Shown one piece after another: positions 24,326 to 32,684 of a stretch of 64,000 nucleotides of DNA. The notes below the pieces were generated by a model. That model did no database searches. It was not told the origin of the DNA and was given only the letters and a program-made list of their open reading frames with translations. Numbering within the stretch: the first letter of the stretch is position 1; every line of letters starts with the position of its first letter. The stretch spans positions 14,338-78,337 of the forward strand of contig JBKPOZ010000098.1 in NCBI GenBank assembly GCA_046733355.1, written 5' to 3'. Source of the stretch: VAZQ01 sp046733355. GTDB lineage: Bacteria > Pseudomonadota > Alphaproteobacteria > Rhizobiales > Xanthobacteraceae. A program made the position numbers and the translations under genes.

Positions 24326-24491
24326 TCTGCTCTCCTGCGCCAAAGTCCGCTCGCCGGCAGAGCCGCATCTGCTCACGGAAGCCTGAAGATGCGCGACGTG
24401 CCACGGCAGCCCGCGTCAGCCGGGCGCGGCGCGCCGGCTTATGGCAGAGCGCAGCCAAAAACACAACCAGGTGAACGGGATGCGGCTGCGC

Positions 24492-25031
24492 TTAGCGGGG
24501 CGCGAGCACCATCACCACTTGTCGGCCCTCGAAACGGGGCTCCTGCTCCACCTTGGCAATCTTGGTCGTGTCGTCCCGCACCCGGTTGAGGAGCTGATAG
24601 CCGAGCTCCTGATGCGCCATTTCACGACCACGGAAGCGCAACGTCACCTTGACTTTGTCGCCTTCCTCGAAGAAGCGCTGCATGGAGCGCATTTTGACGC
24701 CGTAGTCGTGGTCGTCGATCATGGGCCGAAGCTTGATCTCCTTGACCTCGACCACCTTCTGGCGCTTGCGCGCCTCGGCCGCCTTTTTTTGTGCCTGATA
24801 TTTGTACTTGCCGTAGTCGAGAATCTTGCAGACCGGCGGGGATGAATTGGGAGCGATCTCAACGAGATCGAGGCTGGCCTCCTGGGCCTTCTGGAGCGCG
24901 ATCGCTATGTCGACAGGGCCATGATTGTGGCCGGTCTGATCGATCAATTGTACCTGTGGAACGCGAATCTCCTCGTTGATGCGCGGCCCTTCCTTGGCGG
25001 CGGGCTGCACGGGTCTCATGGGACGACGAAT
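24492..25031 (-). CDS. infC: Translation initiation factor IF-3 with ATT start codon
   Basis: The N-domain (GPRINEEIRVPQVQLIDQTG), linker helix (KYKYQAQKKAAEARKRQKVV) and C-domain (EIKLRPMIDDHDYGVKMRSM, then VKVTLRFRGREMAHQELG) are all present. IF-3 proofreads the start codon on the 30S subunit. The start is read as ATT, giving (M)RRPMRPVQPAAKEGPRIN. AGAGGAG lies nine bases upstream, family members begin with this IRRP-like segment, and the next ATG (25019) has no ribosome site at the right distance. An ATT start is the classical means by which IF-3 represses its own translation. Length is 179 residues. Confidence 0.95.
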   Translation of the reverse strand: MRRPMRPVQPAAKEGPRINEEIRVPQVQLIDQTGHNHGPVDIAIALQKAQEASLDLVEIAPNSSPPVCKILDYGKYKYQAQKKAAEARKRQKVVEVKEIKLRPMIDDHDYGVKMRSMQRFFEEGDKVKVTLRFRGREMAHQELGYQLLNRVRDDTTKIAKVEQEPRFEGRQVVMVLAPR

Positions 25032-25040
25032 GGCTATGCT

Positions 25041-25047
25041 CTCCTCT
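25041..25047 (-). promoter_or_regulatory. Ribosome binding site of infC, deciding the ATT start
   Basis: AGAGGAG with a nine-base spacer to ATT. Translation from this rare codon is disfavoured by IF-3 itself, so the site and codon together form an autoregulatory device known from E. coli infC. Confidence 0.7.
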
Positions 25048-25162
25048 TGCTGTTGCGGCTGGCCTGCCGCAGCAGGCCCGCAAAAGATCAGTACAAACTC
25101 CCGATAAGTCAACGGCTAATCGGGCCTTTCGTTGACGACTTTTGCGTTCGGAAAAATTGTCC

Positions 25163-25192
25163 GCGACAGTGTCGAACTGGCAACACTGTCGC
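25163..25192. promoter_or_regulatory. Perfect 10-bp dyad upstream of infC
   Basis: GCGACAGTGT and ACACTGTCGC are separated by ten bases, about 130 bases ahead of the infC start. It could be an operator, a leader hairpin or a terminator of upstream reading; no T-run supports the last. Confidence 0.4.
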
Positions 25193-25215
25193 AGGATCGT
25201 TGCGACGCTCAACGG

Positions 25216-25286
25216 CGTAGCCCGGATGAGCGAAGCGATATCCGGGAAGTCGACCCCGCATATCGCTGGCGCTCATGCGGGCTACG
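25216..25286 (-). repeat. GTAGCCCG repeat, copy 1
   Basis: Read on the minus strand it starts CGTAGCCCGCATGAGCG and ends CATCCGGGCTACG. It contains two self-complementary units (CCCGCAT/ATGCGGG and CCCGGAT/ATCCGGG) that can also pair with each other as one long hairpin. It begins four bases after the stop of the GT4 gene. Same family as copies at 48867 and 53377. Confidence 0.75.
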
Positions 25287-25290
25287 GAGC

Positions 25291-26535
25291 TCAGGCATCA
25301 TCGCGCGCGAGCAGCGAGGTGTACACGGCGCGGGTCGCGACCGCGATGCTGCGCGGGGAGAACATGTACTCTGCGAATTGGCGCGCGCGCGCGGACATGG
25401 CCCGATAGGCAGTGCTATCGAGCGCGAACGCCTGAGCGAGCGCGTGCGCGAACGCCGCCACGTCCTGCGGCTCGACAACCCAGCCGGTACGGATGTCCTC
25501 GGGCATTTCGGGAGGCGTAACGACATGCTCCGGCAGGGCGCCAACCCGCGAAGTCACCACCGGCCGCCCCATAGCTTGCGCCTCAGCCACCGCCCGGCCC
25601 AGGAGCGGCGGCTCGATTGCGGTCACCATCACCACGTCCGCGGCTGCGTATGCAGCCGGCATGTCCCGGCAGTGGCCCGCAAATCGCAGCAGCGACTGCA
25701 CCCCCCGCGCACGTGCCGCCTCGGCGAGGAAACGCGCATAGCGGCGAAAGCTCTCGTGCTCACCCGCCATGATGAAGGCGAAGTCCTTGCTGCCGCTTTC
25801 GATCAGAAGCCGCGCGACCGCAGGCAGCACGAGTTGACCGTTCCAGGGCGCTACGCGCCCGGGGATGAGGACGACGCGCTCGTTTGGCTGGACGCGCCAC
25901 GTTTTGCGCACAGCCTCCACGCGTTCCACCGTCACGGCTGCAGGATTGAATGTCGCCGTATTGATGCTGCGCGGAATGACGGTGAGGCGGTCGCGGGCAA
26001 GGCCGTGACGCTCGATCACCGGCGCCGCCGCGAATTGCGACGGAGTAATTACGCGGTCCCCACGCGCGAGCGCGCTCGCCCACCAGGCGCGCCAACCGGA
26101 AACAGCCGGAACATCGGGAAGTGTCGTGACCAGCCATACGGCAATCTGTGCCGCGGCCATTTGCGCGCTCCACGCCCCGGCCACGCTCTGCGCATGCACG
26201 ATATCGATCCGCTCGGAGGCAATGAGACGTTCGATACGGCGAGCACTGCTGCGCACGCGCAACGGGTTAATCGTGTCGTTGACCAGAGGAACCCAATCGC
26301 CGCCCGCCGTCTTCAGCTCGGCTGCAAGAGGCCCGTCCTCCGCCGCAATGATCGCGCGCGCGCCGGCGCGCAAAAGCGCATGCGCGACGTCGACGGCGGT
26401 GCGGGCGACCGGCTCCTCGCGCAAGGCGGGCACGACCTGCAGGATCGTGGCGCCGGCAAGACTGCGCGGCGAGGCATGCTGCTCTGGATAATCCGCGCTC
26501 AAGCACCTAATCCCGGCGTATCGCTCTGCTGCCAC
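25291..26535 (-). CDS. GT4-family glycosyltransferase
   Basis: 414 residues with the GT-B layout. The N-terminal domain has ILQVVPALREEPVARTAVDVAHAL and DIVHAQSVAGAWSA. The linker is VITPSQFAAAPVIERHGL. The donor domain carries VVLIPGRVAPWNGQLVLPAV, AADVVMVTAIEPPLLGRAVAEAQAMGRPVV and SRVGALPEHV. A later TTG start (12 codons in) is possible; the first residues look unconserved. It is divergent from an alpha/beta hydrolase gene across about 70 bases. Substrate is unknown; envelope glycolipid or polysaccharide synthesis is the usual role of such genes. Confidence 0.82.
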   Translation of the reverse strand: MAAERYAGIRCLSADYPEQHASPRSLAGATILQVVPALREEPVARTAVDVAHALLRAGARAIIAAEDGPLAAELKTAGGDWVPLVNDTINPLRVRSSARRIERLIASERIDIVHAQSVAGAWSAQMAAAQIAVWLVTTLPDVPAVSGWRAWWASALARGDRVITPSQFAAAPVIERHGLARDRLTVIPRSINTATFNPAAVTVERVEAVRKTWRVQPNERVVLIPGRVAPWNGQLVLPAVARLLIESGSKDFAFIMAGEHESFRRYARFLAEAARARGVQSLLRFAGHCRDMPAAYAAADVVMVTAIEPPLLGRAVAEAQAMGRPVVTSRVGALPEHVVTPPEMPEDIRTGWVVEPQDVAAFAHALAQAFALDSTAYRAMSARARQFAEYMFSPRSIAVATRAVYTSLLARDDA

Positions 26536-26604
26536 GCATCACGTGCTTGCATTGACGGGAATCCGCGCTGTCCTGCGCGTGCACAGGTTCTCTTGGCGCC
26601 TCGG

Positions 26605-27417
26605 ATGAACGATGTTTGCCTGAAATTCCTCGAGGTTGGAACCGGCAAAGCAGCCCGTCGGATCGCAGTTCGCCACAGCGACGGCATGCCGCCCGCGCTT
26701 TTCTGGCTTGGCGGCTTTCGTTCCGACATGCGAGGCACGAAGGCGCAAGCGCTGGCGCAATGGGCGAGAGCACGGCAACGCGCGGTCACCCGCTTCGACT
26801 ATTCAGGTCATGGGGAATCCCGCGGCGATTTCCGCGAAGGCACGATCGGGCGCTGGCTCGAAGAGGCCATTGCCGTGTTGGATGCTCTCTGCCGCGGACC
26901 GCAGATCGTCGTCGGATCGTCGATGGGCGGCTGGCTCGCGCTCCTGCTCGCCCGCAAAATTGCCGCGCGGGCACAATCACCCGCAACGATCGCCGGGCTG
27001 GTGCTGATCGCGCCGGCAGTGGATTTCACTGAAGAGCTGATGTGGAAGCGGTTTGCCCCCGAAGTGCGCAGGCAAATCGAAGAATCGGGCGTGTATGCAA
27101 GGTCCTCCCAATATTCAACGGAGCCCTACCTCATTACGCGCGGGCTCATCGAGGACGGGCGCAATCATCTGCTGCTGGAGAGCATGATCGAGACCGGCTG
27201 CCCCGTGCGTATCCTGCAGGGGGTGCAGGATCCTGATGTCCCCTGGGGGCACGCGGTCGAGCTCACCACGCGTTTTGCGCGCGATGATGTCGTCCTCACC
27301 CTTGTGAAGGATGGCGACCATCGCCTCTCCCGACCCGAGGACATTGAGCGCCTGCTGGCCGCTGTGGCCGAATTCGACCTACGTTCCGAGCCCGAGGCAC
27401 AAGACAAGCGAAGCTAG
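26605..27417 (+). CDS. Alpha/beta hydrolase (esterase/thioesterase-like)
   Basis: 270 residues. The nucleophile elbow is VGSSMGGWLALLLAR (G-x-S-x-G). The oxyanion region is WLGGFRSDMRGTKA, RFDYSGHGESRGDF precedes the elbow, and the acid and histidine are in QGVQDPDVPWGHAVEL and VKDGDHRLSRPEDIERL. This resembles ABHD10-type hydrolases, which remove acyl groups from proteins or glucuronides; the bacterial substrate is unknown. The frame is open far upstream, but the conserved region begins at this ATG. It is separated from infC by the divergent GT4 gene. Confidence 0.85.
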   Translation: MNDVCLKFLEVGTGKAARRIAVRHSDGMPPALFWLGGFRSDMRGTKAQALAQWARARQRAVTRFDYSGHGESRGDFREGTIGRWLEEAIAVLDALCRGPQIVVGSSMGGWLALLLARKIAARAQSPATIAGLVLIAPAVDFTEELMWKRFAPEVRRQIEESGVYARSSQYSTEPYLITRGLIEDGRNHLLLESMIETGCPVRILQGVQDPDVPWGHAVELTTRFARDDVVLTLVKDGDHRLSRPEDIERLLAAVAEFDLRSEPEAQDKRS

Positions 27418-27515
27418 CAGCGATCCTTTGGCGGCACTTAGAGCGGGTCGCGGCGTTAGCCTCTTGCAGTTCTGGCGTTTTTCCCTATGTTCTTGTTCTG
27501 TTCTAGGCCTCCGGG

Positions 27516-28712
27516 ATGCCAATGCCGCGCGCCGCTGCCGCTCCTCTATCCACGAACCATCGCACTGTGCGGCGGATGCCGGGCAACGCGCGGCCAGGGC
27601 GGTCCGCCGTCGTTGACCTCGACAAGCCGGTCGATCTCGACAGCGCCGTCGCCTATGAGCGGCGCCGCGGGCGCGGAGCGCAGTCGAATGCTTCCGGCCG
27701 CTACGAGCCGCTTGCGCGCATTGCGTTTGACGACGGTTGGCAGAACTTCGACGAGCTGCCGCCGTTCAGGACCAGCGTCAACCTCGACTCGACGCGCAGG
27801 ATTATCACCCGCAACAATTCTCCCGACATCTCGTTCGATCGCTCGATCAATCCCTATCGAGGCTGCGAGCACGGCTGTATCTACTGCTTCGCGCGGCCGA
27901 CGCACGCCTATCTCGGGCTGTCGCCGGGGCTCGACTTCGAGACGCAGCTCTTTGCCAAGCCTGACGCGCCAAAACTCCTCGAGCGCGAGCTTTCCGCTCC
28001 GGGCTATGTGCCGCGCACGATTGCGATCGGCACGAATACCGACCCGTACCAGCCGATCGAGCGCGAGCATCGCATCATGCGCGGCATCCTCGAAGTGCTC
28101 GACCGCTGCGGCCATCCGGTCGGCATTGTCACGAAGTCCGCACTGGCGCTGCGGGATCTCGACCTTCTCGCCAGCATGGCGCAGCGCAATCTCGTCAAGG
28201 TCGCTCTCTCGGTCACCACCCTCGACGGCAAGCTCGCGCGTCTCATGGAGCCGCGAGCGCCGACGCCACGGCGGCGTCTCGAGGCACTTGAGGGGTTGAG
28301 CGCCGCCCGGATACCGACCACCGTGATGGTCGCGCCCGTCATTCCGGCACTCAATGACGCCGAGATCGAACGCATTCTCGATGCTGCCGCAGCGGTCGGC
28401 GTCAAGGAAGCCGGCTACGTGCTGCTCCGGCTGCCGCTGGAAGTGCGCGACCTGTTTCGCGAATGGCTGCTTGCGAATTTTCCGGATCGCCACCGGCACG
28501 TTTTCAAGCTCATTCGCGAGATGCGAGGCGGCAAGGACTATGATTCAAGCTGGGGCGAACGCATGAGCGGCAAAGGGCCGACCGCCTGGCTGATCGGCCG
28601 GCGTTTCGAGCTTGCCTGCGAGAAGCTGGGCTTGAACAAAGCGCGCACCAGCTTGAGCACGGAGCACTTCAAGCCGCCGCGCGGCACCGCGCAGCAGCTC
28701 AGTTTGTTCTGA
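27516..28712 (+). CDS. PA0069 family radical SAM protein
   Basis: The [4Fe-4S]-binding CEHGCIYC is at residues 117-124 (C-x3-C-x2-C) after the family lead-in ARIAFDDGWQNFDELPPFRT and SINPYRG. AIGTNTDPYQPIERE and the C-terminal LIREMRGGKDYDSSWGERM are also family-specific. Radical SAM enzymes cleave S-adenosylmethionine to start radical chemistry; this family is related to spore photoproduct lyase-like proteins but its substrate is not established. The first about 50 residues are Pro/Arg-rich and probably disordered. It is followed by a dispersed repeat and then rnhB, an order I associate with Hyphomicrobiales. Length is 398 residues. Confidence 0.9.
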   Translation: MPMPRAAAAPLSTNHRTVRRMPGNARPGRSAVVDLDKPVDLDSAVAYERRRGRGAQSNASGRYEPLARIAFDDGWQNFDELPPFRTSVNLDSTRRIITRNNSPDISFDRSINPYRGCEHGCIYCFARPTHAYLGLSPGLDFETQLFAKPDAPKLLERELSAPGYVPRTIAIGTNTDPYQPIEREHRIMRGILEVLDRCGHPVGIVTKSALALRDLDLLASMAQRNLVKVALSVTTLDGKLARLMEPRAPTPRRRLEALEGLSAARIPTTVMVAPVIPALNDAEIERILDAAAAVGVKEAGYVLLRLPLEVRDLFREWLLANFPDRHRHVFKLIREMRGGKDYDSSWGERMSGKGPTAWLIGRRFELACEKLGLNKARTSLSTEHFKPPRGTAQQLSLF

Positions 28713-28730
28713 TTACCTGCGCGTGAAAAT

Positions 28731-28874
28731 TGTAGGATGGGTTGAGCAAAGCGAAACCCATCGATGCAGTGCGCCTAATCTGCGAGCAATGAGGCGCAAC
28801 GAAGCGTTCGCGCGGGAACGCGGTTGAAGGTCTATGTTGTTGATGGGTTTCGCTGCGCTCAACCCATCCTACGA
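28731..28874. repeat. GGATGGGTTGAGC repeat, copy 1
   Basis: The left arm (28731-28762, GTAGGATGGGTTGAGC then AAAGCGAAACCCATC) and right arm (28842-28873, GATGGGTTTCGCTGCGC then TCAACCCATCCTAC) are near-perfect inverse copies around an 80-base spacer. Each arm is also a small hairpin by itself (GATGGGTT/AACCCATC). It begins 18 bases after the radical SAM gene. The remaining bases up to rnhB hold no gene. Confidence 0.75.
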
Positions 28875-28948
28875 GTTCTTTCCCCAGCTCATCACAGCCG
28901 CAACGCAGCACCGATTGACTTCGCGCCGCCAGTGGGCACGATCACGGC

Positions 28949-29665
28949 ATGAGTCGGCAAACGTCGACGGGCCCGGTGCCGCTTCGCCTGCCGCTGGGCG
29001 AGGAGCCAGTCCGGCCCACCTTTCGTCGCGAGCGCAGGGCGCTCAAGCGGGGCGTGTGGCCGGTTGCCGGATGCGACGAGGCAGGGCGAGGTCCGCTCGC
29101 AGGGCCCGTAGTTGCGGCAGCGGTCATTCTCGATCCCAGGCGCGTGCCGCGCGGTCTCGACGATTCCAAAAAACTCGATCCGGAAACGCGCGCCAGGCTG
29201 CACGCGAAAATCTGCGCGACGGCCGAGGTCTCGGTCGCGGTCGCGCCACCGTCGCGCATTGACCGCGATAATATCCTGCGTGCCTCGCTGTGGGCGCTTG
29301 CGCGCGCGGTTGCAGCCCTGCCCGTGCGGCCAAAGCTGGTGTTCGTGGATGGTCGGGACCGCATTCAGGTAGCCTGCGAGTGCCAAGCGGTGATCAGCGG
29401 CGACGCGATCATTGCCTCGATTGCCGCCGCCTCGATCGTGGCGAAGGTCACGCGTGATCGTCTCATGATCCGGCTCGGCCTGCATTATCCCGGCTATGGT
29501 TTCGAGAACCACAAGGGCTACAGCGTGCCGGAGCATTTTGAGGCGCTGGCGCGGCTCGGACCCACCATTCACCACCGGCGCTCCTTTGCCCCGGTGGCAG
29601 CAAGCAGCGAAGAGCTCCTCGCTCAGGCTGCGCAAGCCGCCGCAACCGCGACCTTGCAACTTTAG
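28949..29665 (+). CDS. rnhB: Ribonuclease HII
   Basis: 238 residues with PVAGCDEAGRGPLAGPVVAA near 38-57 (catalytic Asp-Glu), LDDSKKLDPETRARL, FVDGRDRI (second Asp), AASIVAKVTRDRLM (third acidic site region), and GYGFENHKGYSVPEHFEAL. It nicks RNA in RNA-DNA hybrids, including single ribonucleotides left by DNA polymerase. An N-terminal extension of about 35 Arg/Pro-rich residues precedes the catalytic domain, as in other rhizobial enzymes. Confidence 0.95.
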   Translation: MSRQTSTGPVPLRLPLGEEPVRPTFRRERRALKRGVWPVAGCDEAGRGPLAGPVVAAAVILDPRRVPRGLDDSKKLDPETRARLHAKICATAEVSVAVAPPSRIDRDNILRASLWALARAVAALPVRPKLVFVDGRDRIQVACECQAVISGDAIIASIAAASIVAKVTRDRLMIRLGLHYPGYGFENHKGYSVPEHFEALARLGPTIHHRRSFAPVAASSEELLAQAAQAAATATLQL

Positions 29666-29733
29666 CGGGCCGCAACGCGCGCAGCCCTGCGCGCCGTGTT
29701 GTTTGCCGCATTGGTAGGGTAAACGTCGCGGCG

Positions 29734-31308
29734 ATGCTCTACGTGTCGATCCTCGTGGAATTGCTGCGCTCGCGCCCGGCGTTCGCAGTCTGGCTCGCCG
29801 CAATTTTCCAAGCGCTGCTCTGGACGCTGTTGCCCGATATTTTTTACGCGAGCCCACCCGGCGATGTGCCGCTTGTGCTCGCCATCGGTCACGAGTTTCA
29901 ACTCGGCTCGTTTCTCGGTCCGCCGCTTGCGTTCTGGCTCGCCGAGCTCGCCTACGACCTCGCCGGCCGGCATCTGATCGGGGTCTATGCATTATCGCAG
30001 GCGTGCGTGGTCGCGACCTATTGGGCGGTGTTCCTCCTCGGCAGAGCGATGGTCGGGGCACAGCACGCCGCACTGGCCGTGCTGCTGATGCCGGGCATTG
30101 CCGCCTTCACCGTGCCCACTCCCGATTTCGGTCCGGCAGTGCTTGCGATGCCACTCTGGGCGTTCATCCTGCTGCATTACTGGCGCGCCGTGCGCGAGGG
30201 GCAGCGCGGCTACTGGCTTGCGCTTGTGATAGAGACCGGACTGCTGCTGCTGACGACCTATCTTGGACTGCTGCTGCTGGCGCTCCTCGTCGGATTCACG
30301 CTGGCAAATGAACGCGCGCGATCATCGCTGAAATCATACGACCCGTTGCTTGCCGTCGCCATCGTCGCTCTCGTGATCGGGCCATATCTTGCGTGGCTCA
30401 TCCATTCCGGGATCGCCCCGCTCCGGCTGGATGCGGCGGGGGCCCCCGGCTTTGGCGGCAGCCTGCTTGCATGGCTGCAACGGCTGGCGCTCATTGTCGT
30501 CGCCCATGCGGGTCTTGCCGTGCTGGTCGGCCTGGTGGCCGGATGGCCGTGGCCGCGCGAGGACCCCGCCCCGATCATCGTGCGTCGCCCGATCAGTCCC
30601 TTCACCCGCCAGTTCGTCTATTTTTTTGCGCTGGCGCCACCTTTGCTCGGCTCGTTGGCGGCCGTCACGCTCGGATGGCCCGGCCCCATGGGAGGAGTAG
30701 CTCCGCTCCTCATACTTTCCGGGCTCGCTGTGGTGATTGCGGCAGGGGACGCAATTTCCCTCAAGCGACAGCACATCGTGATCGCAGCCTGGTTTGGCCT
30801 GCTGATCGTTCCGCCGGTGATGGCGGCATGCTCGATCTTCGTTCTTCCCTGGCTGAATTCCGATCTCAGAACAGCGCAACCTGTGGAGACAATGGGGCGC
30901 TTTTTTTCCGAAAATTTCGAGCGCCGTACGGGTGCACCGCTGAAGATCGTAGGAGGTGATCTGCGCACGGCAGCGCTCGTTGCACTCGGAGCTCCGAGCC
31001 GCCCGAGCGTGCTCATCGATGCGGCGCCCCAGCGTTCGCCGTGGGTGAACATTGAAAGCCTGAGATCAAAGGGGGCCGTCCTCGTTTGGCCGACGACCGA
31101 TACGGCGGGCACGCCTCCCCCCGGGATGGCCGAGCGATTTCCGCAGCTGGTGCCCGAAGTGCCTCGCGCTTTTGCGCGTTGGGTGCAAGGAAGGTTGCCG
31201 CTCGTCCGCATCGGCTGGGCGGTGATCAGGCCAAAAACCGAGGAACCGATATTGCTGCCGCGTCCGGAGAGGCCAGATGACAGAGGTCAGATGACAGAGG
31301 TCAGATGA
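29734..31308 (+). CDS. GT39/ArnT-like integral membrane glycosyltransferase
   Basis: 524 residues with about ten to twelve hydrophobic segments. The first extramembrane loop carries SPPGDVPLVLAIGHEFQLGSF with acidic residues in the position used by PMT/ArnT enzymes, and LGPPLAFWLAELAYDLAGRH follows. A C-terminal soluble region spans about 390-515. These enzymes move a sugar from a polyprenyl phosphate carrier to lipid A or protein on the outer face of the inner membrane; the sugar is unknown here. The last about ten residues are encoded by a short tandem repeat (see 31274), so the natural C-terminus was probably different. The stop overlaps the next ATG. Confidence 0.8.
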   Translation: MLYVSILVELLRSRPAFAVWLAAIFQALLWTLLPDIFYASPPGDVPLVLAIGHEFQLGSFLGPPLAFWLAELAYDLAGRHLIGVYALSQACVVATYWAVFLLGRAMVGAQHAALAVLLMPGIAAFTVPTPDFGPAVLAMPLWAFILLHYWRAVREGQRGYWLALVIETGLLLLTTYLGLLLLALLVGFTLANERARSSLKSYDPLLAVAIVALVIGPYLAWLIHSGIAPLRLDAAGAPGFGGSLLAWLQRLALIVVAHAGLAVLVGLVAGWPWPREDPAPIIVRRPISPFTRQFVYFFALAPPLLGSLAAVTLGWPGPMGGVAPLLILSGLAVVIAAGDAISLKRQHIVIAAWFGLLIVPPVMAACSIFVLPWLNSDLRTAQPVETMGRFFSENFERRTGAPLKIVGGDLRTAALVALGAPSRPSVLIDAAPQRSPWVNIESLRSKGAVLVWPTTDTAGTPPPGMAERFPQLVPEVPRAFARWVQGRLPLVRIGWAVIRPKTEEPILLPRPERPDDRGQMTEVR

Positions 31309-31394
31309 AAGACACTAAAACGTCAGAGCAGCGCTCGATCAAGGCACGTCATCAGTCCTCTGCCGTCCGTCCTCTGTCGTCTGTCCTCTGTCAT
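31274..31394. repeat. GACAGAGG tandem and inverted repeat cluster
   Basis: On the left, AGATGACAGAGGTC is present twice in tandem. On the right, CCTCTGTCGTCTG and CCTCTGTCAT repeat the same core in inverse orientation. The cluster encodes the end of the GT39 protein and the first 30 codons of the permease. Confidence 0.6.
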
Positions 31395-32684
31395 GTGGAT
31401 CGCTATTTCGGGCTTGCCGAGCATGGCACAGACTTGCGCACGGAATTCCTGGCTGGGCTCACCACCTTTCTGACGATGGTCTACATCGTATTCGTCAACC
31501 CCCAGATCCTGGCGAATGCGGGCATGGACAAAGGTGCGGTATTCGTTGCGACCTGCGTCGCGGCCGCAATATCGAGCCTGGTGATGGGAATGTTTGCCAA
31601 TTACCCCATCGCGCTCGCGCCAGGCATGGGCCTCAACGCCTTCTTTGCCTTCACGGTCGTGCTCGTTGACGGTTATTCATGGCAGCAGGCGCTCGCCGGC
31701 GTGTTCTGCTCGGGCGTGATCTTTTTTCTCATCTCCATCGGAAGAGTCCGCGAATATCTCATCAATTCGATTCCCCAGAATCTGAAGCTCGCAATTTCTG
31801 CCGGCGTCGGGCTCTTCCTCGGAATCATCGCACTCGAGGAATCGGGAATCGTCGTGGCGCAGCCGAAGACCCTCGTCACGCTCGGGGATCTGAAGGCCTG
31901 GCCGGCAATCCTGTGCCTCGTCGGCTTTGCCGCAATTGTCGGCCTCAATCGCCGCGGGATCATGGGCGCCACACTGATCGGAATCGTGGCTGTCACGCTT
32001 ATCGGCGTGCCGCTCGGGATTGCGGAATTTACCGGGATCATCGCGCCACCACCGTCCCTCGCACCCACGTTCTTTCAGCTGGATTTCACACGCGCGACCG
32101 AAGCGACCTTCATCATCGTGGTGTTCAGCCTCCTGCTCGTGGACGTGTTCGATAATGCCGGCACATTGATCGGCGTGGCTCACGCCGCGCGGCTGCTCGA
32201 TGCCAAGGGCAATCTGCCGCGCATGCGAGAGGCGCTCATGGCCGACAGCTTCGCGGCGATGTTGGGCGCCCTGATCGGAACCTCGACCACAACGAGCTAC
32301 ATTGAGAGCGCTGCCGGTGTCGCCACCGGCGGGCGCACCGGATTGACAGCGGTGTTTGTCGCTCTTCTTTTTCTTTTGGCTCTCTTCTTCTCGCCGCTTG
32401 CCGCCATGATCCCGGCCTACGCATCGGCGGCCGCACTCCTCTATGTGGCGTGCATCATGGCGCGCGGGCTTGCCGAGATCGAATGGCAGGACATCACCGA
32501 ATCCGCCCCTGCAGTGGTCACGGCATTGATGATGCCGCTCACCTATTCCATCGCAAATGGCATCGGCCTGGGGTTCATCATCTATGTGCTCGCCAAGGCG
32601 GTGGCGGGCAGATACCGGGAAGTCAATGTGCCTATTGCGACGCTCGCCATGGTTTTCGCGCTCAAGTTTGCGCTCCCTGGCTGA
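31305..32684 (+). CDS. NCS2 family purine permease (AzgA-like)
   Basis: 459 residues. Conserved positions are DRYFGLAEHGTDLRTEFLAGLTTFLTM, NYPIALAPGMGLNAFFAFTVV, VGLFLGIIALEESGIV, LLLVDVFDNAGTLIGVA and GTSTTTSYIESAAGVATGGRTGLTA, all typical of the AzgA/GhxP guanine-hypoxanthine uptake group with about twelve to fourteen membrane segments. The ATG overlaps the preceding stop (ATGA), but the first 30 residues are encoded by repeat DNA and are not family-like. The GTG at 31395, just before DRYFGL, is a likely older start, though it lacks a clear ribosome site. Its last 23 bases overlap the convergent uracil-DNA glycosylase gene. Confidence 0.9.
   Translation: MKDTKTSEQRSIKARHQSSAVRPLSSVLCHVDRYFGLAEHGTDLRTEFLAGLTTFLTMVYIVFVNPQILANAGMDKGAVFVATCVAAAISSLVMGMFANYPIALAPGMGLNAFFAFTVVLVDGYSWQQALAGVFCSGVIFFLISIGRVREYLINSIPQNLKLAISAGVGLFLGIIALEESGIVVAQPKTLVTLGDLKAWPAILCLVGFAAIVGLNRRGIMGATLIGIVAVTLIGVPLGIAEFTGIIAPPPSLAPTFFQLDFTRATEATFIIVVFSLLLVDVFDNAGTLIGVAHAARLLDAKGNLPRMREALMADSFAAMLGALIGTSTTTSYIESAAGVATGGRTGLTAVFVALLFLLALFFSPLAAMIPAYASAAALLYVACIMARGLAEIEWQDITESAPAVVTALMMPLTYSIANGIGLGFIIYVLAKAVAGRYREVNVPIATLAMVFALKFALPG

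Noticed and set aside
25132..26604. Very long open frame (about 490 codons) upstream of the alpha/beta hydrolase on the plus strand
   Set aside because: It lies antisense to the GT4 gene and a repeat, has Arg/His/Pro-rich composition typical of antisense frames in GC-rich DNA, and shows no family pattern before the hydrolase ATG at 26605.
28892..30073. 393-codon open frame antisense to rnhB and the GT39 gene
   Set aside because: Spans two real genes and their gap; no protein family pattern.
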